In this document: in pieces, positions 24,969 through 32,931 of the stretch
Numbering within the stretch: the first letter of the stretch is position 1
How the letters are laid out: each line of letters starts with the position of its first letter
Assembly: GCA_025054855.1 (NCBI GenBank)
Contig: JANWZS010000001.1
Location: 66,583-130,582 of the forward strand
From: Candidatus Nitrosocaldus sp.
GTDB taxonomy: Archaea > Thermoproteota > Nitrososphaeria > Nitrososphaerales > Nitrosocaldaceae
Direction of reading: 5' to 3'
Length of the DNA: 64,000 nt
Position numbers and translations under genes: made by a program
The notes under the pieces: generated by a model
Databases searched by the model: none
The model's input: the letters and a program-made list of their open reading frames with translations, nothing else
What the model was told of the DNA's origin: nothing

Positions 24969-25650
24969 TTATCACCTCGCCTATTGGTTTATATATACTT
25001 ACCAGCATCGGTGTATCCTTCACCACGTACCTGCTCACCTGTGTCTCCCTCAACTGCATGACCAGTTCATGGAATGCGTATATATCATCAGTCTCAAACG
25101 CAAGCATAAAGTCCTGATCATCGAGCCCGAATGAGTAGGATGTGTTGAGCCTTACTGTTGGGAACCTCCTCCCTACCATGGCATGCTCCTCCATCATCCT
25201 TCTTCGCTCCTCAAACGGGAGCAGGTACCACTCCCTGCTCTTTATGAATGGGTACACAATAACGTACTTGAGGGGCTTCTCGCCCTTGAGGAAGGAGGAT
25301 TCAGCCCTGCCAGTGTATGTAGATGGCTTGAGCACTGATATGTACACATAAGCTGGGTTGATGTACTTGCCAAGCACAGTCCTGTACAGCCTTGCTACTA
25401 TACCCTGGACCTTCTCTATGCTATCGGATAGGAACCAGAGCATAAAGTCTGCATCCTCCCTTAAGCCAACTAGCGAGTATGATCTGTACCTTACGCCATC
25501 TGCAGATGCAGACTCGAGTATTGAGATGAACTCCTTTGCTGACTCTTGCTTTGTGACATCGTTGAGCCATCTCCACTTCTGATCGACCTTGAAGAATGAG
25601 AAGTTGAAGAATGTATGTTGGGCTTCTGAGCCTACACTGCCCGTACTCAT
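24955..25650 (-). CDS. hemQ: Chlorite dismutase-family protein, HemQ-like coprohaem decarboxylase
   Basis: In its 231 residues this protein has the double ferredoxin-like pattern of the Cld/HemQ family. The HemQ catalytic tyrosine matches Tyr133 in YVIVYPFIKSREWY and the proximal haem ligand matches His156 in RRRMMEEHAMVGRRFP; the 23-residue gap is four shorter than in Listeria HemQ. The distal arginine of true chlorite dismutases is not evident. HemQ converts coprohaem to haem b. Its presence beside an AhbA/B-like fusion suggests coprohaem made by the Ahb route is decarboxylated by HemQ rather than AhbD. First gene of an operon with DUF1802 and an aldo/keto reductase. Confidence 0.83.
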   Translation of the reverse strand: MSTGSVGSEAQHTFFNFSFFKVDQKWRWLNDVTKQESAKEFISILESASADGVRYRSYSLVGLREDADFMLWFLSDSIEKVQGIVARLYRTVLGKYINPAYVYISVLKPSTYTGRAESSFLKGEKPLKYVIVYPFIKSREWYLLPFEERRRMMEEHAMVGRRFPTVRLNTSYSFGLDDQDFMLAFETDDIYAFHELVMQLRETQVSRYVVKDTPMLVSIYKPIGEVISDLG

Positions 25651-25756
25651 ACATCATGCTAGAGGGCAAGGGCTTATTTGCTTTACTGTAGTGCATACAG
25701 CGAAGTAGAGATGAGATGAAAAAATATGTCAAAAATATGTCATGAGCATGCAGTCC

Positions 25757-26320
25757 TCATGCAGTCCTCGCATTCTTTATAATCCCCACAAGCTCATTCA
25801 GCTTGTAACTCCCATACTTTGGATTGTATGCCATGTTATCCTCATCTATAGAGAACTTCTGCTGTGTCCCTGCTAGAAGGTACCCTTCCTCTCCCTTCCA
25901 TGCGCTATCTGTAGTCACATACTTCAGGAAGAGTAGAACCCTCTCACCCTTACGTATACTCACGTTGTAGTTTATGAACTTCTCTCCATCCACTAGCGTC
26001 TTTATGGTAATAACCTTATCACTGTAGTTACCTGTAAGTTCATCATCTATGCTTAAACTGTATTCGCCAACGACCCTGTATATCTTGCCATCATCGTTGC
26101 TCTGCACACCAACCCTATCACCAACAGTGCCTATGACTATCACATCTGCCCACCTTGATATCTCTTCTATGCTCATATCTATCTCTGAAAGGTATACACC
26201 CCCTCTCTTCTCGAATATACCTGTACTCGTAAGGAAGCTCAGGATGAAGTAACCGCCAACTACTATGCATACCCCTGCTATCACTATATTCATTCTAGCA
26301 CCCATACTCTCACCCCTCAT
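25757..26320 (-). CDS. Membrane-anchored hypothetical protein
   Basis: A 187-residue protein with an N-terminal signal anchor (NIVIAGVCIVVGGYFILSFL) and an extracellular beta-rich domain (ADVIVIGTVGDRVGVQ, VVGEYSLSIDDELTG, RKGERVLLFLKYV). The pattern 'ADVIV.GTV...GERVLLFL' recalls OB-like domains of uncharacterised secreted proteins; the TIMP-like protein at 18103 has a similar plan, which I offer only as a weak resemblance. The ATG at 26320 overlaps the stop of an upstream 35-residue secreted peptide as ATGA, supporting this start over the later MGARMNIV. Confidence 0.68.
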   Translation of the reverse strand: MRGESMGARMNIVIAGVCIVVGGYFILSFLTSTGIFEKRGGVYLSEIDMSIEEISRWADVIVIGTVGDRVGVQSNDDGKIYRVVGEYSLSIDDELTGNYSDKVITIKTLVDGEKFINYNVSIRKGERVLLFLKYVTTDSAWKGEEGYLLAGTQQKFSIDEDNMAYNPKYGSYKLNELVGIIKNARTA

Positions 26321-26424
26321 CCATATATACTCAGTTCACCATTGTTGGAGTAATGGGATGCATAAGCGGTGTTGATACCTACTGCAACTACAGCCATTAT
26401 GAGTGCCACAGCGAGCACTCTCAT
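26317..26424 (-). CDS. Short secreted peptide, 35 residues
   Basis: A small frame beginning MRVLAVALIMAVVAVG with a typical signal peptide ending NTAYA before Ser, then SHYSNNGELSIYG and a stop. Its TGA overlaps the ATG of the next gene as ATGA, and a TATA-like CTATATATACT lies about 20-30 nt upstream of its start on the minus strand (about 26445-26455). The mature peptide would be only about 13 residues. It may be a real secreted peptide, a leader that couples translation, or the remnant of an ancestral signal peptide. Too short to judge by codon use. Confidence 0.5.
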   Translation of the reverse strand: MRVLAVALIMAVVAVGINTAYASHYSNNGELSIYG

Positions 26425-26487
26425 AATAAAAGATTATGAGTTCCAGTATATATAGATCAACATCATTAAATTAATAACTCTAATACG

Positions 26488-27297
26488 TTAGTTGCTACCA
26501 ACGCTCTTTGCTTCCTCTTCTTCTTCTTCTTCCCTTGCCTCCTTCTCTATCCAGCCATAGCCCTTCTCCTCAAGCATCTCAGCCAGTTCCTTCCCTCCAG
26601 ATCTAACCACTCTACCATTAGCCATCACATGCACGTAATCCAGCCTATTCAGGTATCTGAGTATCCTGGCGTAATGCGTTATGACCATGACTGCAGTATC
26701 CTTGCCTATGAAGTTGTTTATGGCATTAGCAACTGCCTTCACAGCATCTATATCAAGGCCAGAGTCAGGCTCATCCAACACTGCGAACCTGGGCTTGAGG
26801 ACGAGCATCTGGAGTACTTCGGACCTCTTCTTCTCGCCTCCAGAGAAGCCCTCGTTGAGATACCTTGCAAGGAATGAACCATCAAGCCCAACGACATCTA
26901 TCTGCCTCTTCATGTACTCATGGAACTCCCTTACGGTTAGGAAGACCTCCCTGCTCTTATCCTGATACGACTTGTTCATTATGTTGTATGCGTTCCTGAG
27001 GAAGTTGCTGAAGCTTACTCCAGATATCTCCACAGGGTACTGGAAGCCTAGGAATAGTCCCTTCCTTGCCCTCTCATCCGTTGATAGCCCAAGGATGCTC
27101 TCCCCATCCAGCCTTATGTCACCTCTGCTGACTGTATACCTTGGATGGCCGAGCAGTGTGTATGCTAGGGTGCTCTTGCCAGAGCCATTAGGCCCCATTA
27201 TGGCATGTACCTCTCCACTCTCAGCAGTCAGGTTAAGGCCCTTGATTATCTCCCTGGAGTCTATGCTCACGTGAAGATCTACTATCTCCAACCTCAT
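26488..27297 (-). CDS. sufC: SufC, Fe-S assembly ATPase
   Basis: ABC-type ATPase of the SufBCD complex. Walker A GPNGSGKSTLAYTLLG (about residue 36), Q-loop GFQYPVEISGVSFSNFLR, signature NEGFSGGEKKRSEVLQML, Walker B PRFAVLDEPDSGLDIDAV, and switch His in VMVITHYARIL. The FSGGEKKR form with the following 'SEVLQ' is typical of SufC. At 269 residues it is slightly long because of a Glu-rich C-terminal tail. It is a single gene with its own TATA (minus strand ATTTATATAAG, about 27314-27324), separate by 14 kb from sufB/sufD. Confidence 0.95.
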   Translation of the reverse strand: MRLEIVDLHVSIDSREIIKGLNLTAESGEVHAIMGPNGSGKSTLAYTLLGHPRYTVSRGDIRLDGESILGLSTDERARKGLFLGFQYPVEISGVSFSNFLRNAYNIMNKSYQDKSREVFLTVREFHEYMKRQIDVVGLDGSFLARYLNEGFSGGEKKRSEVLQMLVLKPRFAVLDEPDSGLDIDAVKAVANAINNFIGKDTAVMVITHYARILRYLNRLDYVHVMANGRVVRSGGKELAEMLEEKGYGWIEKEAREEEEEEEAKSVGSN

Positions 27298-27421
27298 AAC
27301 ACCGTTATCCCAGTCATCTTATATAAATATTGGTGCACCAACTCTTATAACCTGTAGCCGTAGTGCGTAAGTTAATCGCATGCTATTGCCAAGATGTGAT
27401 AAGAATGATACCGCAAGTGCA

Positions 27422-28417
27422 TCAGGATGCTGATTTGAGCAGTAGCCTTATCCTGTAGTTACTCAGTATCTCCCTGCACCTGTTCCTTACCGTAACCTCT
27501 GTGACCCTGGAGACGTTGGAGATGTCATGCTGGAGCATCCTTATGCCCAGGAGCATCGCTGCCATGTATATGTACGCTGCCGCAAGCCCGTTTGGTGCCT
27601 TGCCATCTATCATGACGCTACGATCCTCGCACTCCACCTTCCTCGCTATATCTATTGCAAGCTTCTCAACCCTCGTATCAACCTTCGATATGTTCGAGAG
27701 CTTGGATATGTACCTGTCGAGTGTCAGCTGTGTGTAATGCGTATGCCCCTCCTCACGCCCATCCGCATCTACAGTACCTGCATCTGCACCACCACTGCCA
27801 GCCTGCTCTATCGCTATCATCCTGTAGTATCTGTACACTAGCTTCTTGCTATGCGTGCAGTTGGCAGCCTCAACTATCTCATCCACAGACCTTACTATGG
27901 AGCATCTCTTGCATGCGAGATAGACGCTCGCAGCAGCCATGCATGCTACGGATCTGCCCTTCGCCTCACTCCTGCTATCGAAGTTCCTGTACACCAGTGA
28001 TGCAGTCTCGCATACTATCTTTGGCAGTGAGAGTATGGAGCATATCTCATTTATCTTGCTCAGGACGTTGTAGAGCCTTCTATCCCTGCTAGATGATACC
28101 CTGAGCCTGCTATGCCACCTCCTTATGCTTGCTACCTGCCCCATAACATTGGAGTCTATGTTCTTGCCAGTGAAGTCCCTGTTCACATAAGGTATCTCCG
28201 TAGATATGCCTAGATCATGATACGCATAACTTGTGTGCCCACTGCTCCTCGAGCTCTTCAGCCTATCCTCTGGCTCCTTTGATATGCTCTCTGGTAGCAT
28301 GCTCGGTATATGCTCAACAGCTACATAACCACAGGAGGAGCAGAAGCACTCCCCACTACTCTGATCCTCTATCAGTATGGAGCCACACTCAGGACACGAC
28401 CGTTGGCCTGCTACCAT
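27422..28417 (-). CDS. tfb: Transcription initiation factor TFB
   Basis: Archaeal TFIIB homologue that bridges TBP-promoter and RNA polymerase. N-terminal zinc ribbon CPECGS...CFCSSCG (residues about 8-30), a B-reader/linker region (STEIPYVNRDFTGKNIDSN) that departs from the usual sequence, and two cyclin-like repeats (ASLVYRNFDSRSEAKGRSVA; KVECEDRSVMIDGKAPNGLA). A Gly/Ala/Asp-rich insertion (GGADAGTVDADGREEG) separates the repeats. It may be one of several TFBs, since archaea of this group often carry more than one. Heads a cluster with Gar1, SRP19 and S8e. Confidence 0.92.
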   Translation of the reverse strand: MVAGQRSCPECGSILIEDQSSGECFCSSCGYVAVEHIPSMLPESISKEPEDRLKSSRSSGHTSYAYHDLGISTEIPYVNRDFTGKNIDSNVMGQVASIRRWHSRLRVSSSRDRRLYNVLSKINEICSILSLPKIVCETASLVYRNFDSRSEAKGRSVACMAAASVYLACKRCSIVRSVDEIVEAANCTHSKKLVYRYYRMIAIEQAGSGGADAGTVDADGREEGHTHYTQLTLDRYISKLSNISKVDTRVEKLAIDIARKVECEDRSVMIDGKAPNGLAAAYIYMAAMLLGIRMLQHDISNVSRVTEVTVRNRCREILSNYRIRLLLKSAS

Positions 28418-28450
28418 TATACACCACCTACCTATAGCATGACCGCATGC

Positions 28451-28801
28451 CTATCCTTCACCATATTCACCATCCTCTCTCTTACTCTTCTTCTTACTCT
28501 CCCTCTCCACCCCTTTCCCCTCGTGCCTCCTCATGCCCCTGTTGCTGCTGCTATCTGGTCCAGCAGCATAGAGTCTGGCACCTATGTACTTCTTGACCCT
28601 GTCAGTCAACGGTAGAGCAGAGATGTATGGAGAATCTACTGGCCCTATGAGCTCCACAACCCGTGCAACGCTCCTCCCCTTTGCATCAACAAGGAGTGTA
28701 CCCCTGCTCAGCGCTGCTGCATTCCTGCTGCTGCTCTTTATTATCATCCTCCCACTCCTCGATATATGCAAGACCTCTCCCACCTCCCCTCTCCCCTTCA
28801 T
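28451..28801 (-). CDS. gar1: H/ACA RNA-protein component Gar1
   Basis: Small RNP protein of the H/ACA pseudouridylation complex with Cbf5, Nop10 and L7Ae. The 116-residue protein has the Gar1 beta-barrel: GEVLHISRSGRMIIKSSS, LVDAKGRSVARVVELIGPVD (the 'GxVxEIFGPV' strand) and YISALPLTDRVKKYIGARLY. The last 40 residues are Lys/Glu-rich and probably disordered, a feature of Gar1 tails. It lies 33 nt downstream of tfb's start region in the same orientation and upstream of nothing else in tight coupling; the pairing of gar1 with tfb is common in archaea. Confidence 0.85.
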   Translation of the reverse strand: MKGRGEVGEVLHISRSGRMIIKSSSRNAAALSRGTLLVDAKGRSVARVVELIGPVDSPYISALPLTDRVKKYIGARLYAAGPDSSSNRGMRRHEGKGVERESKKKSKREDGEYGEG

Positions 28802-28857
28802 TCCCTCCCCACCATGGTTATCACCATTACTGTCAATCTTTCTTTATAATATTATCA

Positions 28858-29157
28858 TCACTGCTTCTTCCTATTCCTTATCTGCACAAGTTGATCTGCT
28901 ATCCTGTTGAGTGCAATGGATTTGCTACCCTTCTTCTCAACCATTATGTAGCCTGATCTAGTGTATGCCCTCCTGGGATAGTGTGCATCACCATTCACAT
29001 CCTTTGGCTCGTAACCAGCAAGCCTTGCTGCCTCCACAAGCTCATCCATGCTTGGATCGAATACAGCCCTGCTCTTGCTCACCCTCCTCCCCTTGCCCTT
29101 GCTCAGGTTCTTGTTGAAGTACTCCAACCAGATTATATGATGCTCATAGTCCTTCAT
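28858..29157 (-). CDS. srp19: Signal recognition particle protein SRP19
   Basis: Binds the SRP RNA and promotes SRP54 binding. The 99-residue product matches SRP19: HIIWLEYFNKNLSKGKGRRV at the N-terminus, VEAARLAGYEPKDVNGDAHY, and YPRRAYTRSGYIMVEKKGSK. Length is normal for archaea. It lies about 56 nt upstream of gar1 in the same direction. The SRP RNA gene is not in this window as far as I can see. Confidence 0.92.
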   Translation of the reverse strand: MKDYEHHIIWLEYFNKNLSKGKGRRVSKSRAVFDPSMDELVEAARLAGYEPKDVNGDAHYPRRAYTRSGYIMVEKKGSKSIALNRIADQLVQIRNRKKQ

Positions 29158-29230
29158 ACATGGTGTTACCTTTGTATATGTAACATATAATATATGTCAT
29201 GATATCATCCTATCTAATCTACAAGGTATG

Positions 29231-29617
29231 CTACTCTGACACCTTGATGGCATTCACTACCCCATCCTGTCCTGGTCTAGAGACCACCCTAGCCGTCCCA
29301 GCCTCTGTCTCTATTATGGCCCCCCTGGTTATCACACCCCTCCTATCGTAATCCTTATCTGCTAGGTTCCTGACTACTCTGAGTATCTTTGCCTTGACCA
29401 CCTTCCTCTCCATGCTATCTACCACGTTCGCATACTCTACGCTCTTGCATGCGACCTTTATGTTGCCCCCCCTGACCCTCCTCACGACCCTCTCCTCCCT
29501 GCCCAGCACGGTCTCCGCCGGATACCTATCGATCTCGTACTTCCTCCTGCCCCTGTAGGCCCTCCTCTTGCCCCCGGTGGGCTTCCTCTTCAAGAGGTTC
29601 TCTACGCTCTTCTTCAT
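29231..29617 (-). CDS. rps8e: 30S ribosomal protein S8e
   Basis: Archaeal/eukaryotic small-subunit protein of 128 residues (normal). It has the basic N-terminus KRKPTGGKRRAYRGRRKYEI, the R-x-x-GGN strand RRVRGGNIKVACKSVEYANV, and the C-terminal RGAIIETEAGTARVVSRPGQ. It stands in the same orientation between scpB and srp19, a translation-related cluster conserved in parts among archaea. Confidence 0.94.
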   Translation of the reverse strand: MKKSVENLLKRKPTGGKRRAYRGRRKYEIDRYPAETVLGREERVVRRVRGGNIKVACKSVEYANVVDSMERKVVKAKILRVVRNLADKDYDRRGVITRGAIIETEAGTARVVSRPGQDGVVNAIKVSE

Positions 29618-29652
29618 ACCATCATCCCCTCACAGGTATAATAAAGTCTTTT

Positions 29653-30303
29653 CTAGCCTCCATGGGCTACGATCGTAGTTATACCATCTGCCAGATCACT
29701 GGTAGTATGAGCATCCATACCCCTCACCCTATCCCTATCCTTACCCTTACCCCTCCCATCACCATCACCATCACCAGCACCAGCAGCATCAACCCTGCTT
29801 ACAAGCAGCGACCTTACACCCTCGCTACCACCCCCATCTATGCCAAAGTACTCAGCGAACTTCGATGTTGTACGGTACATCCTGCTCCTCCTGCCCTCTA
29901 TGCTGTATGAGATGAACCCCATGGCCCTCAACTCCCTCAGATGCTCGTACACCTGCGAACCCCTGACCTCTGCAAGCCTCTTTGCATTCACAGGCTGCAT
30001 GTATGCTATGTATGCTAGGGTTCTTAGCACGGCCTTGGAGAGCAGTGGTCTCGTTGAGAACCTCCTGACCATGCTGTAGTATGAGGGCTTTATCTGGAGC
30101 ACGAATGAGCCTGATGGAGACTCTACAACCTCCAGTGCGTGGAATGTAGAGTTCACCCTCTCTGCAAGCATCCTTGCTACCTTGAGCGCCTTGCTCCTAC
30201 TCTCGGTACCTATTGCGCTCTGTATCTCCTCCAGGCTGAGAGGTCTACCAGATGCATAGAGTGCGACCTCCAGCCTTGCAAGCATCTCATCCTCTCTATG
30301 CAT
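29653..30303 (-). CDS. scpB: Segregation and condensation protein ScpB-like
   Basis: Partner of ScpA in the SMC condensin, here 216 residues with the two winged helices of ScpB: ARLEVALYASGRPLSLEEIQ and, in the second half, LLSKAVLRTLAYIAYMQPVN with EVRGSQVYEHLRELRAMGFI. The last 50 residues are a Gly/Asp/Arg repeat-rich tail (DAAGAGDGDGDGRGKGKDR) without homology. Its start is about 65 nt from the end of the scpA-like gene in the same orientation. Together these suggest an SMC-ScpAB complex in this archaeon. Confidence 0.85.
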   Translation of the reverse strand: MHREDEMLARLEVALYASGRPLSLEEIQSAIGTESRSKALKVARMLAERVNSTFHALEVVESPSGSFVLQIKPSYYSMVRRFSTRPLLSKAVLRTLAYIAYMQPVNAKRLAEVRGSQVYEHLRELRAMGFISYSIEGRRSRMYRTTSKFAEYFGIDGGGSEGVRSLLVSRVDAAGAGDGDGDGRGKGKDRDRVRGMDAHTTSDLADGITTIVAHGG

Positions 30304-30368
30304 GCAGATTCATCCCCTAGCATCTGGATTTAAATAGACTATTCATATATACTTGATCATATACTCAA

Positions 30369-31103
30369 CTACATTTGACCTGTAGGCCTCCTTACCGTTA
30401 TGCTTACATCACCATTCTCTGACTCGCTGATATCAACCCTGCCATCCATACATAGGTGGAGGAGTGCAATGAAGTACCTTGCAACCTCTATGGGCTCAAG
30501 ATCTAGAGTGAGATCGTTGAGTGATGTGCTTCCACGCTCCATCACCAGCGTGTATAGCCTGGACTTGTAATCCTCTATGATCCCCTCCAGCGTGATGAGA
30601 TACGAGTCGCCATGTGTAGAGGTGTCTAGGGGCTCTATGCTAATTCCAGTAGCAGCATCCATCGCCCCCTGCTTGCTGCTCATGTATATCCTCTCGACTA
30701 TGCTCGAGAGCATCTCCAGCAGGTCCTCAAGCGATAGATCGTATGCCACCTCATGCCTATACGGCATGGAGAGGTTCATGCTGCTGATATCGATGCTCTC
30801 CCTGCTCTCCTGCCTACGCTGGTTCGCTATCTTCTCAAGCAGGAAGATGCTCTCCACCTTGAGCCTGAATATCAGTGCTGAGGATAGTGCTGCTACACCA
30901 CATAGTCTCAGGTCCTTGCTCTTCATCCCCTCCAGTATGCTGAGGAAGCGCTCAAGCAGGTAGGATATGCTTATGCTCCACACACCCCTCCTGCTGGCCA
31001 GAGTAGGGTTGAACAGTAGGTTCACTGGTGGCTTGGATAACGATGCATGCAGATCCTCATCGCTCACTGCAGACCCCTCCCTAGATAGTGCATGATCAAG
31101 CAT
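30369..31103 (-). CDS. scpA: Segregation and condensation protein ScpA-like (kleisin)
   Basis: Predicted kleisin linking SMC heads. The 244-residue protein has the archaeal ScpA pattern: PPVNLLFNPTLASRRGVWSI at residue 30, ISYLLERFLSILEGMKSKDL, ALSSALIFRLKVESIFLLEK (conserved helix), and a C-terminal winged helix (TLDLEPIEVARYFIALLHLC, GRVDISESENGDVSITV). It is shorter than bacterial ScpA, as in other archaea. The start overlaps the end of the membrane-protein gene upstream by 8 nt. Confidence 0.85.
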   Translation of the reverse strand: MLDHALSREGSAVSDEDLHASLSKPPVNLLFNPTLASRRGVWSISISYLLERFLSILEGMKSKDLRLCGVAALSSALIFRLKVESIFLLEKIANQRRQESRESIDISSMNLSMPYRHEVAYDLSLEDLLEMLSSIVERIYMSSKQGAMDAATGISIEPLDTSTHGDSYLITLEGIIEDYKSRLYTLVMERGSTSLNDLTLDLEPIEVARYFIALLHLCMDGRVDISESENGDVSITVRRPTGQM

Positions 31104-31521
31104 TTAAACTGGTGAGCCTGATCCTGCTATACTCGTAGATGCTGCTGAGAATCAGCAGTAGTTGCAGTACGTAACCGCCTACTATGAGTATCAGTGCATT
31201 GTAGAGCGGTGTGAGGCTCACCATTATATCCATATGGGTCTTTGAGAGGGTGTTTGCTACCATGACCATGGATGCTATGGCTATAGATGGTATAGTGACC
31301 ATAGCCATCCTTCTTCTTCTTATACTGCTACCACTACCACTACCACTACTGCTACCATTGTTACTACCCATACCAGTCACCTTGAGTGAGAGTACTGCAA
31401 GTGTTATGTATGCCCCCTCTAGCAGGATCGCAGTATGTATGAACCTTGGATCACCAAGGGGTATGCCTAGCGCCCCTACCACTACTATGGCAAGCAGTAC
31501 AGCGAACGTGTACCTCATCAT
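31096..31521 (-). CDS. Four-span membrane protein of unknown function
   Basis: About 141 residues with four hydrophobic helices: YTFAVLLAIVVVGALGIPLG, HTAILLEGAYITLAVLSLKV, MAMVTIPSIAIASMVMVANT and LYNALILIVGGYVLQLLLIL. A Gly/Ser linker (NNGSSSGSGSGSS) joins the halves. I do not recognise the family. The frame could begin at 31530, but the ATG at 31521 (or 31518) is about 25 nt from a shared TATA box, so it is preferred. Its end overlaps scpA, so the two may be co-transcribed. Confidence 0.7.
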   Translation of the reverse strand: MMRYTFAVLLAIVVVGALGIPLGDPRFIHTAILLEGAYITLAVLSLKVTGMGSNNGSSSGSGSGSSIRRRRMAMVTIPSIAIASMVMVANTLSKTHMDIMVSLTPLYNALILIVGGYVLQLLLILSSIYEYSRIRLTSLNA

Positions 31522-31540
31522 ATCTTGCATGCTCCATCAA

Positions 31541-31550
31541 AGTATAATAA
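31541..31550. promoter_or_regulatory. Shared bidirectional TATA box (membrane protein/scpA and adh)
   Basis: AGTATAATAA reads as a TATA element on both strands. Its centre is about 27 nt from the adh ATG at 31573 and about 25 nt from the ATG at 31521 on the other strand, so both transcripts would be leaderless. Confidence 0.5.
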
Positions 31551-31572
31551 CTTGCCTATAGATACAGTATGC

Positions 31573-32625
31573 ATGAAGGCTGCCCGCATAATGAGGCCGA
31601 AGGAGCCATTACAGATAGACGAACTTCCAGTACCAAGGCCAAGGGGGAAGCAGGTGCTTGTGAAGGTGCTCGCCAGTGGGGTATGCCATAGCGATCTCCA
31701 CCTCTGGGAGGGAGGTTATGCTGGGCCCAGGGATATGTTCATGAGGGTTGAGGATAGAGGGGTAAGGTTCCCACTCATCCCTGGCCATGAGATAGCCGGT
31801 AGTGTGGAGGAGGTTGGGGATGAGGTCACCAATACAGGCAAGGGTGAGAGGGTGCTGGTGTACCCCTGGATAGGTGATGGTGCATGCCCAGCATGTGCTG
31901 TAGGTGAGGAGAACCTATGCGACAGACCAAGATCTCTAGGCATATTCCAGGATGGAGGTTATGCTGAGTATGTGCTGGTACCAAGCGAGAGGTATCTGAT
32001 CAGGATAGATGGGCAGGAGGCTGAGCAGGTCGCATCACTGGCATGCTCTGGGCTGACAGCGTACACAGCGCTGAAGAACTCATCTGCCAGGGCGCAGGAG
32101 TTCCTGGTTATAGTGGGTGCTGGGGGGCTTGGGCTCATAGGTGTACAGATAGCTAGGGCTGTAGCAGGCTCCACGATAGCAGTGATAGATCTGGATGATA
32201 AGAGGCTTGAGGAGGCGAAGAGGCTTGGTGCAGATCACATCATAAACTCGAGCAGGAGCGACCCTGTGAAGGAGGTGAAGGACCTGACCAACGGGCTTGG
32301 TGCAGATGTTGTCATAGACTTTGTGAACGCATCCAAGACCGTAGCCAAGGACCTGGATATGCTGAGGAAGAGGGGTAGGCTTGTACTCGTTGGGTTGTTC
32401 GGTGGCTCTACTGAGCTCAACCTCGCACTGATGCCCCTTAGGGCATTCAGGATAATAGGCTCGTACACAGGCAAGTACGCTGACCTGGTTGAGTTGGTTG
32501 CACTAGCCAAGAGAGGAATCATAAGGAGTGTCATAGGGAAGAGGTTCAGGCTGGATGAGGCCAACGATGCCCTAACCCAACTCAAGGAAGGCAAGATAAT
32601 GGGCAGGGCCGTACTCAACCCCTAG
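31573..32625 (+). CDS. Zinc-containing alcohol dehydrogenase (MDR family)
   Basis: Medium-chain dehydrogenase of 350 residues. Catalytic zinc ligands: Cys in ASGVCHSDLHLWEGG and PGHEIAGSVEEVG, third Cys/Asp in the C-terminal half. Structural zinc cysteines are in ACPACAVGEENLCDRP. Rossmann fold VIVGAGGLGLIGVQIARA with an acidic residue after the second strand (AVIDLDD), favouring NAD(H). The ATG at 31573 is preferred over an upstream in-frame codon because it lies about 27 nt from the TATA box. Substrate unknown; related archaeal enzymes oxidise medium-chain or aromatic alcohols. Confidence 0.92.
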   Translation: MKAARIMRPKEPLQIDELPVPRPRGKQVLVKVLASGVCHSDLHLWEGGYAGPRDMFMRVEDRGVRFPLIPGHEIAGSVEEVGDEVTNTGKGERVLVYPWIGDGACPACAVGEENLCDRPRSLGIFQDGGYAEYVLVPSERYLIRIDGQEAEQVASLACSGLTAYTALKNSSARAQEFLVIVGAGGLGLIGVQIARAVAGSTIAVIDLDDKRLEEAKRLGADHIINSSRSDPVKEVKDLTNGLGADVVIDFVNASKTVAKDLDMLRKRGRLVLVGLFGGSTELNLALMPLRAFRIIGSYTGKYADLVELVALAKRGIIRSVIGKRFRLDEANDALTQLKEGKIMGRAVLNP

Positions 32626-32931
32626 TCGATGAGCGTAATGCAATAATAATAACAACAATAATAATAATAATTACTTAATTTTTGTGCGCCTTTCCAGTTC
32701 ATTATGCTCTCTTCTTGCTTATCCTGCACTCTATCAACATCTCTACCGCTTCATGTTACCATCTCCACTAGCTCTGGCACCACCATCTCCTGCACCTGCC
32801 ACTGCTACCAACCAACAACACACCAACTTGAAGCATGCATTCGCCGTACTCCACTACTCTCACTCTACCCGTTCGTCTGCTCCCTGCAGTATCATGTCTC
32901 TTACTCCCTACTTCCTGCCTGCTATCTGCTC
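32626..32931. other. Intergenic stretch without a gene, with AAT/AAC repeats
   Basis: About 300 nt between convergent adh and the RAM gene. The first part (32640-32674) is a run of AAT and AAC triplets ending in a T-rich stretch (about 32675-32689), probably the adh terminator. The rest is C/T-rich on the plus strand with no frame, tRNA or clear hairpin that I can support. Confidence 0.5.

Noticed and set aside
24955-25650. True chlorite dismutase
   Set aside because: The HemQ-type Tyr and His are present but the distal Arg characteristic of chlorite-degrading enzymes is not evident, and the tetrapyrrole gene context fits coprohaem decarboxylation.
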